Shown here: positions 43,970-52,910 of the stretch, in pieces | Layout of the letters: every line of letters begins with the position of its first letter | Numbering within the stretch: position 1 is the first letter of the stretch | Assembly: GCA_015207195.1 (NCBI GenBank) | Contig: JADEXJ010000002.1 | Coordinates: 46,369-110,368 of the forward strand | Direction: 5' to 3' | Length of the DNA: 64,000 nucleotides | Source of the DNA: Pleurocapsales cyanobacterium LEGE 10410 | Lineage (GTDB): Bacteria; Cyanobacteriota; Cyanobacteriia; Cyanobacteriales; Xenococcaceae | Notes under the pieces: model-generated | The model's database searches: none | What the model was told of the DNA's origin: nothing | What the model saw: only the letters and a program-made list of their open reading frames with translations | Position numbers and translations under genes: made by a program

Positions 43970-44335
43970 ATAGCTCTACGTACTTTGGTTAGGACATTCT
44001 ATAACTGCACCGTTAAGCAATATGGACTTACATTAGAACACTTATTACTTATTACTCATTACTCATTACTCATTACTTACGAGCAATAAGACAAACTTGT
44101 CCTAACATAACTTTGTACGGCTATAGCTACTGAGACTAAAACTTATGACTGTTGGCTATCCAACATATTGCTCCGCATCTCTAGTATAGATCTAGGGTGC
44201 ATGGAATTCTTGCTTATGCTCCGAGAACGCTGTTCTAGCAAAAGAACGGGGCAGAAAAAGAGGGAAGAAGTTTAACCCCATGCTTTTTCCGCCCAGAATC
44301 AGCATTTCTAGAGCCTTAAGACTAAAATGCTCAAC
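43970..44335. other. Gene-free stretch with 7-bp repeat
   Basis: 44041-44079 holds five to six heptamers (CTTATTA, CTCATTA). An AGCATTT/AAATGCT hairpin with a 17-nt loop lies at 44302-44333, just after the GST stop; it lacks a T-run, so I do not call a terminator. Confidence 0.55.
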
Positions 44336-45127
44336 CTATTCAATGTCGATTGAGGTAGGAGCAGTACTGCTAGAACCAATAGCAACAGAACCCTGGCGAA
44401 AATCCCCGTAAAGGCGATCGCGCCAAGCAAAGAATGGTTCAAAAGTAATGTTGTCTGCTAACCCTGGAATACCTTTGCCTTTTAGAGGATCGGGAATGTT
44501 GAGATAAGAACCTGCGGGGAATTTTAAATAAATGCTTAATCCTGCTACTGCTAAGTCAGCTAAGGTAAGCGTATCGCCAGTTAAATAGGGCTGATTCTGT
44601 AGGATCAAGCATAAAGCTTCTAAATCTTGAGTCAAGCTTCTTTTAGCCTCTCTTACTGCCTCGCCACCAAAGCCTACGCCAGTTCCTAAAACATCTAATA
44701 GTTCTCCTGGAATTGCCCCCACTGCTGTTTTTACTAAGTCGGGAGTATTAGCGGGTAACAAGGAAGTGCGAAAATTCTGATTCTGGTTTAAGGCACCGAT
44801 GAAAGCTTTTCTGCCCATCGAGCCAATAGAAACATCTGCCCATTCTTCTATCAGCAAACATTGACCTTTAGCTAGAGAATCAGTAGGTAGAATTGGACGT
44901 TCGGGATATTTCCGTTCCAAATACATCGCAATTTCTGTAGAGTCGGCAATGTAAGTACTGCCATCTTTGAGAACTGGTACTTGGCGACTACCAGATTTTT
45001 GCATTAATTCTATTTGACCTACACCAGGAGTAACTTCTATTTTGCGATATTCTAGCTGTTTGTAATCGAGAATCAGGCGAACTTTTTCTGAATAGTGAGA
45101 CAGTTCAAATTGATATAGCTCTAGCAT
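44336..45127 (-). CDS. Glutathione S-transferase family protein
   Basis: A 263-residue soluble protein. The N-terminal thioredoxin-like domain (1-80) begins LELYQFELSHYSEKVRLIL and has RQVPVLKDGSTYIADSTEIAMYLE, the cis-Pro and ES/DS glutathione-binding turn. The all-helical C-domain (95-225) includes YLTGDTLTLADLAVAGLS, the N-capping box region. Family members conjugate glutathione or reduce disulfides; a specific class is not clear. The ATG at 45127 is preceded by AAGGAG on the minus strand at 45130-45135. Confidence 0.85.
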   Translation of the reverse strand: MLELYQFELSHYSEKVRLILDYKQLEYRKIEVTPGVGQIELMQKSGSRQVPVLKDGSTYIADSTEIAMYLERKYPERPILPTDSLAKGQCLLIEEWADVSIGSMGRKAFIGALNQNQNFRTSLLPANTPDLVKTAVGAIPGELLDVLGTGVGFGGEAVREAKRSLTQDLEALCLILQNQPYLTGDTLTLADLAVAGLSIYLKFPAGSYLNIPDPLKGKGIPGLADNITFEPFFAWRDRLYGDFRQGSVAIGSSSTAPTSIDIE

Positions 45128-45320
45128 TAAGACTCCTTGTTATACGATTAACTCCAACGATTATTAATTTAGCTTGTCTCCACAACCGCTGACATCATTC
45201 TCAAGTCTAGACATTCAGAGCGAGCCTGGAGGAAAATCTTCTAGTTGTCTTTAGAATAGTTACCTCACCAAAAATAGTTGCTAGTCAAAACCAAAGTAGC
45301 TGCTACCAGAATCACGGGCA

Positions 45321-47405
45321 TTAGTTGCCTCGTTCTTTTCTGAGCTTATCTAGCTTGAAGGTAGGAGGAATAATCTCTGGACGAGGAGGATTGAGTCGTA
45401 TACGCCAAATTTTGAGGTCCTTTTGGGCAGCAGAAAAGCTAGTTGTACCAGAAGGAACTTGCTGGGCGATTGAGATCGCCCTTTCCAAAGAACTATCAGA
45501 AGTCTGTCTTGCTATAGCTAAAATCTGTGCTGCCCAATCATTCACATCTCTGACTATCTGAGGGCGAGCGGTGCTATCTGGAGAAACTTGCCTTCCTACT
45601 CTAATTGCCCTAGCCAATGATTCTGGAGTACCTCGACGAGCTATTTCTCTGGCTTCGCGCAGATATCTGGTGCCATCTATTTCTTGTCGCCAGAGGGCAA
45701 TTTTGCTTTGAGCCTCTGGATACAAAGCCCTGCCCGATCTAATTTCTTCGGCAGTATCGATCGCTGCGAGGTAATTGTTGAGGTTAGCCAAGGATTGAGC
45801 TCGATCGAGGATTGGTCGATCTTGAACTCGTTCAATATTGGCACGCCAGGTTCGAGCATATTGCTGTGCCTCATTATAAAGCGGGCTGTTACGAGAAATC
45901 AAATTAACTTCGGCGATCGCCTTTTGCCAAGCATTTACGTTGTTACCATAGGATAATTCTCTGGCGCGATTCAAGACTGGTCGGTCTTCAATTGTCCGTA
46001 TTTGACCCCTCCATTTAGCTATTTGTTGGCGAGCTTCGCCATAGCGAGGATTGGAGCTAACAATTAGTCCCGCTTCAGCTATTGCCTTGTTGAGATTAGC
46101 CATAGTACCAACTCTGGCAAATTCTCTAGCTTTGGATAAGTGACGCACATCGTCAATTTCCAATTCCCAACGACTGATTAACTTCTGTCCCAGTCTGTAA
46201 TATTCACTGTCCTTCTCTAGCTTTTGAGCTTCTTCAATCGCTTCTTCTAGACCAAACACCGTATCTAACTTTGCGCTAGACCCTGCGTTGGCTAAAATCT
46301 GCCAATCTTTAGTACGCTCCTGCAATTTTAAGCTTCTGGGAATCCGACCCGTTACTAGAATTAGTTCTCGCCAGTCTTGCTGCTTGATTAACTGCTCAAT
46401 ATTGGCAACCAACTTAGCTTTCGCCTGAGCAATGATTGCTTGCGCCTGCTCGTAGGCATAGCCTTTTTTGTCGATCCTGCCAGCTTTGTTGATGGCTGAA
46501 ATTAAATCGTCAATTTTGCCACTGGTAACTTGAGTTTTTGCTTTGCTGAGGGTAGCATTTTCTTCCTGAGCAATATTAATGTTGTTGATGCTCTCTTCAT
46601 ATTTGGTGGTTGCCCAATATTCGTTGGGGCTATCGGTCAAGCGTACTGCCCAATTAAAAGCTCCGTTCCAGTTAGCTTCGCGCAGTTGATTTTCCACCTC
46701 CAGGTAGATTTCTTCTCCTGCCGACCACACCGATTGCCAATCGGCAATTTTTTCTTCGACTATCTCTTTAGCAGAAACATTTTCGGGGATTTTGCGAGCT
46801 GTAGCGATCGCTTTATCTAAGTCACCTGTTTGAAACTCTTCTTCAGCAATGTTTAGAATTGAAGTCGCCCACCTGTTGATGTTGCGATCTATTTCTGGTC
46901 TGAGAGGATGACTTTCTGGTAAAACTGCCACCAGCTTGATTGCAGACAACAAATCCTCAACCTCATTATCTTCAGCAGCAGTCTGAGCGCAGTACAGGCG
47001 AACTGATGCCGAGGCGATCGGCCAAAATACTTGGGAACAGTTTTGGGTTTTGGGCAATTTTAGCAGCATTGAAGTTGCCCCATAACCGAGTCCGCCAGAA
47101 CACAACACTAGTAGAATTCCCCATAGCTGCCACATTTGCCACCAAGGTCTATTAGGGGAGGGGATAGTGGTAGATTCTGTAGAATTATTAATCAAGTTAG
47201 AAGTTACTCCTCCTACGGGTAAGTTCGCGTTACCCGAACTCGCTGAGGTTGTTTGAGCAGTTACAGGCACCAACAGATTATCTGAGAAGTCATGATTAAA
47301 ACTAGAACTCAGATCTAACTGTTGCGGATTGTCACCATTTATTTTAGGGTCAGTTTTGCTAGTTGCATCTGAACCAGTGTTTTGTGGTTTTTTGTCGCTT
47401 GCCAT
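45321..47405 (-). CDS. Repeat-rich single-span membrane protein
   Basis: A 694-residue protein. Residues 1-88 are polar and disordered (Ser/Thr/Asn-rich), residues 91-115 form one transmembrane helix (WQLWGILLVLCSGGLGYGA), and the rest is helical and built of units of about 60 residues of the form A-I-A-E-A ... Y-x-E-A-x-x-x-I-x-x-W-R-x-x-I, e.g. QIAKWRGQIRTIEDRPVLNRA and YARTWRANIERVQDRPILDRA. It probably forms a TPR-like solenoid in the periplasm. I do not know its function. Similar proteins in cyanobacteria are often labelled as chromosome segregation ATPase, but no ATPase motif is present. Confidence 0.75.
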   Translation of the reverse strand: MASDKKPQNTGSDATSKTDPKINGDNPQQLDLSSSFNHDFSDNLLVPVTAQTTSASSGNANLPVGGVTSNLINNSTESTTIPSPNRPWWQMWQLWGILLVLCSGGLGYGATSMLLKLPKTQNCSQVFWPIASASVRLYCAQTAAEDNEVEDLLSAIKLVAVLPESHPLRPEIDRNINRWATSILNIAEEEFQTGDLDKAIATARKIPENVSAKEIVEEKIADWQSVWSAGEEIYLEVENQLREANWNGAFNWAVRLTDSPNEYWATTKYEESINNINIAQEENATLSKAKTQVTSGKIDDLISAINKAGRIDKKGYAYEQAQAIIAQAKAKLVANIEQLIKQQDWRELILVTGRIPRSLKLQERTKDWQILANAGSSAKLDTVFGLEEAIEEAQKLEKDSEYYRLGQKLISRWELEIDDVRHLSKAREFARVGTMANLNKAIAEAGLIVSSNPRYGEARQQIAKWRGQIRTIEDRPVLNRARELSYGNNVNAWQKAIAEVNLISRNSPLYNEAQQYARTWRANIERVQDRPILDRAQSLANLNNYLAAIDTAEEIRSGRALYPEAQSKIALWRQEIDGTRYLREAREIARRGTPESLARAIRVGRQVSPDSTARPQIVRDVNDWAAQILAIARQTSDSSLERAISIAQQVPSGTTSFSAAQKDLKIWRIRLNPPRPEIIPPTFKLDKLRKERGN

Positions 47406-47653
47406 AGATTATCTGATGTTATGCCAGTAACTATCTCTTCGATTTTTCCAAGTGGCAGTTAAATCGTATCTTATCTTATCACTTGATTTTGTTGAGTAAG
47501 TATGATCTGTGTGTCAAGATAGTGAAGTTTTGATTTAGATTACAGATTTTTATTAAACTGGTACGGCTGCCAATCTAATCAAAAGGCTTCTTGATTTTAA
47601 GCAGCCCCGAACCAAAGCCAGAGCTTAAATTAAGGCTAAAAAGCAACTAGATT

Positions 47654-48547
47654 TTACTCCGCTCTCAAATCGGCAATTAATTGTGTCAGTTGAGTTTCAT
47701 TGGCTTGATAAACTTCGCCACAAAATTGACAAATTGCTTCGGCTCCCTCGTCTTTTTCAATCATGTCCTGTAATTCAGCTTCTCCTAACATTTTGAGTGC
47801 GCCCAAAACTCTTTGAAAAGAGCAGCGACAATCAAAGCTAATTTCGTGATGTTCGGGAAACACAAAAAGATCCAAATCCCCTAACACCTGATCCATCATC
47901 TCTCTGAGGGTTTTTCCTTCTCGTAATAGAGAAGTGAAGCTAGATAGCTGGGATACACGAGATTCTAAGAGGGTTACTAAAGACTGATCTGTTGCAGCCT
48001 TAGGCATAATTTGTAACAAGATTCCTCCTGCTGCGGTTACTCCCATTTCACCGACAAACACCCCCACCAACAAAGCTGACGGGGTTTGCTCGGAAGTGAC
48101 TAAATAATTGGCGACATCTTCTCCTACTTCCCCTGAAACGATCTCAACCGTACTCGAATAAGGCTGTCCGTAACCCACATCTCGAACTACGTGCAGATAG
48201 CCATTGGAACCGACTGCTCTACCTACATCCAATTTTCCTAGAGCGTTAGGGGGAAGCTCTACCTTGGGGTTTTGAACGTATCCTCGCACCGTTCCGTCCA
48301 GTCCTGCATCAGCTAAAATTGTCCCCAGAGGTCCATCTCCCTTTACGTGGATATTGACTCTAGAATCTTCCTTTTTCATACTGGAAGCCAACAATAACCC
48401 AGAAGCCATAGTTCTTCCCAAAGCTGCTGTAGCCACGTAAGAAAGTTGGTGTCTGCATCTTGCTTCCTCGGTTAAATTGGTGGTAATAACGCCAACTGCT
48501 CTGATTCCTCCGTCTGCTGCTATGGCTCTAATTAGTTTGTCTGTCAT
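47654..48547 (-). CDS. hslO: Redox-regulated chaperone Hsp33
   Basis: A 297-residue cytoplasmic holdase activated by oxidation. The N-domain starts DKLIRAIAADGGIRAVGV and has GDGPLGTILADAGLDGTVRGYV; FDCRC (C240, C242) and CQFC (C273, C276) form the C-terminal zinc switch, which opens on oxidative stress to expose the client-binding surface. All four cysteines are present and the length is standard. It is transcribed alone. Confidence 0.95.
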   Translation of the reverse strand: MTDKLIRAIAADGGIRAVGVITTNLTEEARCRHQLSYVATAALGRTMASGLLLASSMKKEDSRVNIHVKGDGPLGTILADAGLDGTVRGYVQNPKVELPPNALGKLDVGRAVGSNGYLHVVRDVGYGQPYSSTVEIVSGEVGEDVANYLVTSEQTPSALLVGVFVGEMGVTAAGGILLQIMPKAATDQSLVTLLESRVSQLSSFTSLLREGKTLREMMDQVLGDLDLFVFPEHHEISFDCRCSFQRVLGALKMLGEAELQDMIEKDEGAEAICQFCGEVYQANETQLTQLIADLRAE

Positions 48548-49033
48548 TAGTATTGAATATTTATAAGTTGGTTGTAATTTAATCTAAGTTATTTAAGAAT
48601 TTTGGGCTGTTGGTATGAGCCTGCTATCAGGTATCCAAACAGCGATCGCCAAGAAGCTTGTTCGATTCGATTTTTTTAGTTTTGATGACGTAGTGAATAC
48701 AATAGAGCGCGAGTGGATCAAACCGTCTTAGTTCAGCTCGCTTGGGTTTGCCCCATACATTAATCTTGGTACATCAATCATAAATTTTAATTATGCTAGC
48801 GCGAGACACAATTTTTTTTCAAATTACTTCGACACAATCCGCTTTTTTGCTACAGGAATTTTTTAATGGTTTCTCCTCTATCGTCATGGGATCGAGTTTG
48901 CGTTTAAAGCCATAGTTGCTAAAACTCGATCGCTTATTCTTTATATAATTACTATAAGCAATTTTCTATCTACGATGGAATCGACCTACCAGCTTTCGAC
49001 CTTGCTAAAGTTTTTTTGGGCGAATCAATTTTT
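48548..49033. other. Gene-free stretch between hslO and HEAT-repeat gene
   Basis: The 486 bp separate divergent genes and should carry both promoters. A 38-codon frame starting at ATG 48616 is present without a ribosome site or recognisable features. I see no repeat or RNA that I can support. Confidence 0.4.
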
Positions 49034-50086
49034 ATGATTTATGAGCGTTTTATTCTTATTACCACTTGCGCTGTCTTATCTAGTTCGACTACCTGGGCAA
49101 TAGAATCGAGAACTGCAAAATTTTTATTAGCTAAGGCTCAAACAGACACAGCGAGCAACACCTCTACTGAGCATCATAAGATAAATTATCTCCAGAACGG
49201 CGAGTGGATCGGGCATCGAGAAGTCTATCAGCTAGCACAAGACCCTCAAAACAACCTCAAGCAACAAACGATTTTGGATAGTTCAACTAGTTCAGAACCA
49301 CCTCAAAACATTAGTCAGCGTTGGTCGATATTGGGAATGATAGCAACTGTCCTAACTGGTTTGTTATTACTGTGGAGATTGTTTAAGAAACCTTCTTTGA
49401 AGCAAAAACCAAAAATTATCGCCATAGCTCCCCAGAACGATTTAGATAGCAGTGAGCTAGTTTACCCAAGCAACATTCAAATAGTAAAAAAAATTACTTC
49501 TATAGAAGAGAGCAACAAATTGTCAAATCCCGATCATATCTCGACCCACAAATTGAACTTGGCGGAAAATGAGCTAAATTTGACTATTGAAGAGCTAGCA
49601 AGAGAAATCCATTTGCTCGAACTGATTGAGGATTTGCAACAAGATGACCTCTATTCAAGAAGAAAAGCAGTCAATCGATTGGCGCAAGTAGGAAATTCTA
49701 GGGCAATCGAGCCTTTGGTAGAAATTATGTCTGGGGCAAATTCAGTCGATAAAAGTTTAATTTTAAAAGCTATTACTCAAATTGCTAATCGGAGCCTGAG
49801 ATCTATCAACCATGAGTTGTTTACTGCTCTACAAAATGAAGATCCCGAAATTAGGAAAAGTAGCATTCGCGATTTGACTATCCTGTATGAATTTGTGTCT
49901 CCAATGATCGAACAGCTAGCCCACATGCAGTCAGACACAGATATAGATGTACAGCAAACAGCAAAGCAGGCAATGAAAAAGCTGAACTTAGATTCTTTTT
50001 CTGTGGCTACAAACTATCTGAAACATAGCAATCAAAATTCCGTCTTCAATATCTTTGACGATCGAGATGCGACCGAGCATAATTAG
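49034..50086 (+). CDS. Exported HEAT-repeat protein with one membrane helix
   Basis: A 350-residue protein. I start at ATG 49034, since the longer frame relies on TTG 49016. Residues 1-22 form a signal peptide or anchor (FILITTCAVLSSSTTWA). A hydrophobic helix (ILGMIATVLTGLLLLWRLF, about 102-120) is followed by basic residues. The C-terminal third has three HEAT-like repeats: YSRRKAVNRLAQVGNSRAIEPLVEIM, SLILKAITQIAN.. and EIRKSSIRDLTILYEFVSPMIEQL (given in part). Such repeats mediate protein contact. Function is unknown. Confidence 0.7.
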   Translation: MIYERFILITTCAVLSSSTTWAIESRTAKFLLAKAQTDTASNTSTEHHKINYLQNGEWIGHREVYQLAQDPQNNLKQQTILDSSTSSEPPQNISQRWSILGMIATVLTGLLLLWRLFKKPSLKQKPKIIAIAPQNDLDSSELVYPSNIQIVKKITSIEESNKLSNPDHISTHKLNLAENELNLTIEELAREIHLLELIEDLQQDDLYSRRKAVNRLAQVGNSRAIEPLVEIMSGANSVDKSLILKAITQIANRSLRSINHELFTALQNEDPEIRKSSIRDLTILYEFVSPMIEQLAHMQSDTDIDVQQTAKQAMKKLNLDSFSVATNYLKHSNQNSVFNIFDDRDATEHN

Positions 50087-50423
50087 TATTTAATGTATTA
50101 TGGCGGTTCTAATTTTCATGAGATACGGTCTGGATGCTCTGGTGGTTGTTGGCTAAAGAATACTGCGACGCGGTTATCCTCCAAAAAGGATCAACGGTAG
50201 TAAGCCGTTATATCAGGTTCGGATGAACAGTTAAAACGAAGGGATGAAGTAGCCAGTAGTGAGTAGCGAGTAGTGAGTTTTTTAGATAAGGTTTTAAGTA
50301 CTTCGTGAATGCATATTTTATTTAAAGTAATTATCAGGACTTGATCTTAGACTCAGCTAATCCTTTGGGGCTTCGCATATTGTTAGTTGTACTTCAAGGA
50401 TTTAATCAGGGCTATAGTTAAAA
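50087..50423. other. Gene-free stretch between convergent genes, with tandem hairpins
   Basis: Two adjacent small hairpins are visible: ATCCT/AGGAT (50176-50191) and AACGG/CCGTT (50193-50209). GTAGTGA-type heptamers (50247-50278) and a CCTTTGGGGCTTCGC repeat fragment (50363-50377) follow. The hairpins may end transcripts of the HEAT gene but have no T-run. Confidence 0.45.
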
Positions 50424-51422
50424 TCAAAGAGGAAATTCAAGACCTAGCTTAGATTCAAAGTCGCCGTCTTTTTCCACATCAACATTCAACCCAATTGAAC
50501 CAGCTCCTGCCTTGGTTTTCCAGAAGGCACTGCCACTGGTTAAATGAGTGTCGCGATCGACATTAGCCCTTACTCCTAATTCACCTAAGCTAGTTGTAGC
50601 ACCAAGCTTGATACTACCACCAGTAAAAGTCGTGGTTTCGTCAAACTTGCCGTCAACTCCAACCCTTGAACCGAACAAAAGATTGGTATTCCAAGAAGCA
50701 TTTACGCCATTGAACTTAGTTTCTTCATCAAGTTTGACATTAGCATTTAGAGAACCTACGGGGGTTTTAGTCGTAACTCTAAGGTTTCCTCCAGTAAAAT
50801 TTGTTTGCTCATTAAAGTTACCTTGAACTGCAACTGCACCCAAAGATGTCTGAGCATTCCAAGCAGCATTACCACCAATAAAAGCAACGTGATCGCTAAA
50901 ATTGCCGTTGACTGTCAACTTACCTATAGCAGTGTCTGCGTGCCAACCAGCAGTAGTTTTTACTGGTTTAATTCTACCGTTTAAATTAATTATTAAATCT
51001 AGCGAACCCACAGTGGTATTAGTGTGCCAGAAAGCCTTGCCCTTAGTAAAGCGTGCGCGATGATCGAACTTGCCGTTAAATGCTAACGAACCTACAGCAG
51101 TATTGGTTTTCCAGGAAGCAACCCCTGATTTAAAAGATTCTTCTGATAAGGGTTCTGGCTGGCTTGAATTATTGTTTTGCTCTAAAGTAATTGTGGGTAA
51201 AATATTAGATGCAGAAGTCTGGTCAGCAGTTCTGCTGGCTTGAAAAGCTAATTTATGGGCTGCATATTTATGACTGCTAGAGAAATTAGCTGCTATCAGC
51301 TCTGGATTTTCTTTAATGAAGTAGGAAAGAGAAACTGGCTTTCCAGAATCAGTTTTGATCTGAACTGGTGCAAGAAAGATGATTGATGTTCCGAGAAATA
51401 TTTCTGTTGCAGTTAACCACAT
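50424..51422 (-). CDS. Exported protein of eight 28-residue beta repeats
   Basis: A 332-residue protein. Residues 1-24 look like a signal peptide or anchor (ATEIFLGTSIIFLAPV). Residues 100-324 consist of eight units of about 28 residues with the pattern F-x-G-G-x-x-x-W-x-T-x-T-x-x-G-S-L-x-V-x-G-x-F-D-E-x-T, e.g. FIGGNAAWNAQTSLGAVAVQ and FTGGSIKLGATTSLGELGVR. The protein ends LGLEFPL. Each unit predicts two beta strands, giving about 16 strands, enough for an outer-membrane barrel or a beta solenoid. I do not recognise a family. It is probably at the cell surface or in the outer membrane. Confidence 0.6.
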   Translation of the reverse strand: MWLTATEIFLGTSIIFLAPVQIKTDSGKPVSLSYFIKENPELIAANFSSSHKYAAHKLAFQASRTADQTSASNILPTITLEQNNNSSQPEPLSEESFKSGVASWKTNTAVGSLAFNGKFDHRARFTKGKAFWHTNTTVGSLDLIINLNGRIKPVKTTAGWHADTAIGKLTVNGNFSDHVAFIGGNAAWNAQTSLGAVAVQGNFNEQTNFTGGNLRVTTKTPVGSLNANVKLDEETKFNGVNASWNTNLLFGSRVGVDGKFDETTTFTGGSIKLGATTSLGELGVRANVDRDTHLTSGSAFWKTKAGAGSIGLNVDVEKDGDFESKLGLEFPL

Positions 51423-51750
51423 GAATAGATCTCTTAATGAAATTTTGGCTTGAGGTTCTTCTGAAACCCCACCTTAATTTTATTGCAGTCTATCTTAATT
51501 CAGCTAAAAATCACCACAATACAATAAGATTAACGAAGTTTGATTGGTAAGCCTTGGATGGTCAATTGGCAAACGTTTGATCTCAAGAAGAAGCGTAATA
51601 TATTTTTTCAGTAGCTAACGGTAGCTAATTTGATAGATAAACAATCGACACACATATTACTTTGTTAAGAAGATCGATCGCATCTAAAAATGTAGATCTA
51701 TACTCATTGAATCAACTTAATCGATTGAAAAACAATATTTTTTAGTCAAT
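51423..51750. other. Gene-free stretch between divergent genes
   Basis: AT-rich promoter region for the 28-residue-repeat protein and natF. GGTAGCTAA occurs in tandem with GTAGCTAAC (51611-51628), and the palindrome GTAGATCTATAC is at 51691-51702. GTA-N8-TAC is not met exactly here, so NtcA control of natF is not supported. Confidence 0.4.
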
Positions 51751-52815
51751 ATGTCTGTCTGGATAACTTTAAAACAAAAACTTAGTCCTATATTTTTAGC
51801 CTTGGTGCTGATAACTATTGGTAACGGCTGTGGTAACAACAACGCAGAAACTAATGGTGAAGAAGCTAGTGATAGTCGTTTAGGAATAATACAAAATCGA
51901 GGAAATTTAGTTTGCGGTGTCAATGGTCAACTACCTGGATTCAGCTTCGTAGATGAAAATGGGGAATATTCGGGAATGGATGTCGATATTTGTCGAGCAG
52001 TAGCATCTGCTTTATTCGGCGATCCTGCTCAAGTAGAATTTCGCGATTTAAGCACCCAGGAGCGTTTTACAGCAGTACAGTCAGGAGAGGTCGATCTACT
52101 CAGTCGCAACACTACCTGGACGATCAGCCGTGATACCTCGGTGGGGATGGAGTTTGCTCCGACAACCTTTTATGACGGTCAGGGATTGCTGGTGACTAAA
52201 GCGAGTAATATTCAGGGATTAGAAGACTTAGATGGTCAATCTGTCTGTGTGCTTTCAGGAACCACTAATGAACAAAATTTAGCCGATCGCATGAGAAAAT
52301 TGGGATTAAATTATTCTCCTGTGGTGCTGGAGGATGTAGATTTACTTTATGGTGCTTATGAACAGGGACGTTGCGAAGCTGCTACGAGCGATCGCTCTCA
52401 ATTAGTCGCCCGTCGTGCAGTTTTGGCACAGCCTGACGATCATGAAGTTCTGGATCTGGTCTTGTCTAAAGAACCTCTAGGACCTCTGACGGCTAACGGA
52501 GACACTCAATGGTCCGATGCGGTCAAGTGGGTGACCTATGCTTTGATTCAAGCGGAAGAATTAGGCATCAACTCGCAAAACATCGATAGCTTTGCCGATA
52601 CTGAAGACCCGACAATTAGACGATTTTTAGGTTTAGAAGGCAACCTGGGAGAAGATATGGGACTACCTAACGATTTTGCCCAAAACATTGTTAGAAACGT
52701 CGGTAACTATGGAGAAATCTATCAACGTAATATTGGTCAACCTTTTAACTTGGAAAGGGGCTTAAATGCTCTGTGGACTGATGGCGGTTTGATGTACTCT
52801 CCTCCCTTTCGGTAG
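51751..52815 (+). CDS. natF: Amino acid ABC transporter substrate-binding lipoprotein (NatF/AapJ-like)
   Basis: A 354-residue periplasmic binding protein, polar amino acid family 3. The signal peptide ends in a lipobox (GNGC at residue 27), so it is a lipoprotein. LVCGVNGQLPGFSFVDENGEYSG is the typical first block, followed by GMDVDICRAVA, DLLSRNTTWTISRD and LDGQSVCVLSGTT. This is the AapJ/BztA type, binding glutamate, aspartate and other polar amino acids; the cyanobacterial version is NatF of the Nat-II system. The permease follows 95 bp later. Confidence 0.85.
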   Translation: MSVWITLKQKLSPIFLALVLITIGNGCGNNNAETNGEEASDSRLGIIQNRGNLVCGVNGQLPGFSFVDENGEYSGMDVDICRAVASALFGDPAQVEFRDLSTQERFTAVQSGEVDLLSRNTTWTISRDTSVGMEFAPTTFYDGQGLLVTKASNIQGLEDLDGQSVCVLSGTTNEQNLADRMRKLGLNYSPVVLEDVDLLYGAYEQGRCEAATSDRSQLVARRAVLAQPDDHEVLDLVLSKEPLGPLTANGDTQWSDAVKWVTYALIQAEELGINSQNIDSFADTEDPTIRRFLGLEGNLGEDMGLPNDFAQNIVRNVGNYGEIYQRNIGQPFNLERGLNALWTDGGLMYSPPFR

Positions 52816-52910
52816 TAAGCTGTTAGCTATTTGAAATTTACTACTGATGGTTAACGGGGAGCCAAGGAAGAGAGCGACGAAGTGATTTTTACTCAAAATT
52901 ATCTTAAATT

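Noticed and set aside
44302..44333. Hairpin AGCATTT/AAATGCT as a terminator of the GST gene
   Set aside because: The loop is long and no T-run follows on either strand.
48616..48732. 38-codon frame MSLLSGIQTAIAKK...
   Set aside because: No ribosome site, no recognisable feature and no coupling to a neighbour; cannot be supported from sequence alone.
51611..51702. NtcA site upstream of natF
   Set aside because: Only near matches (GTA-N8-TAG, GTA-N6-TAC) are present; none meets GTA-N8-TAC.
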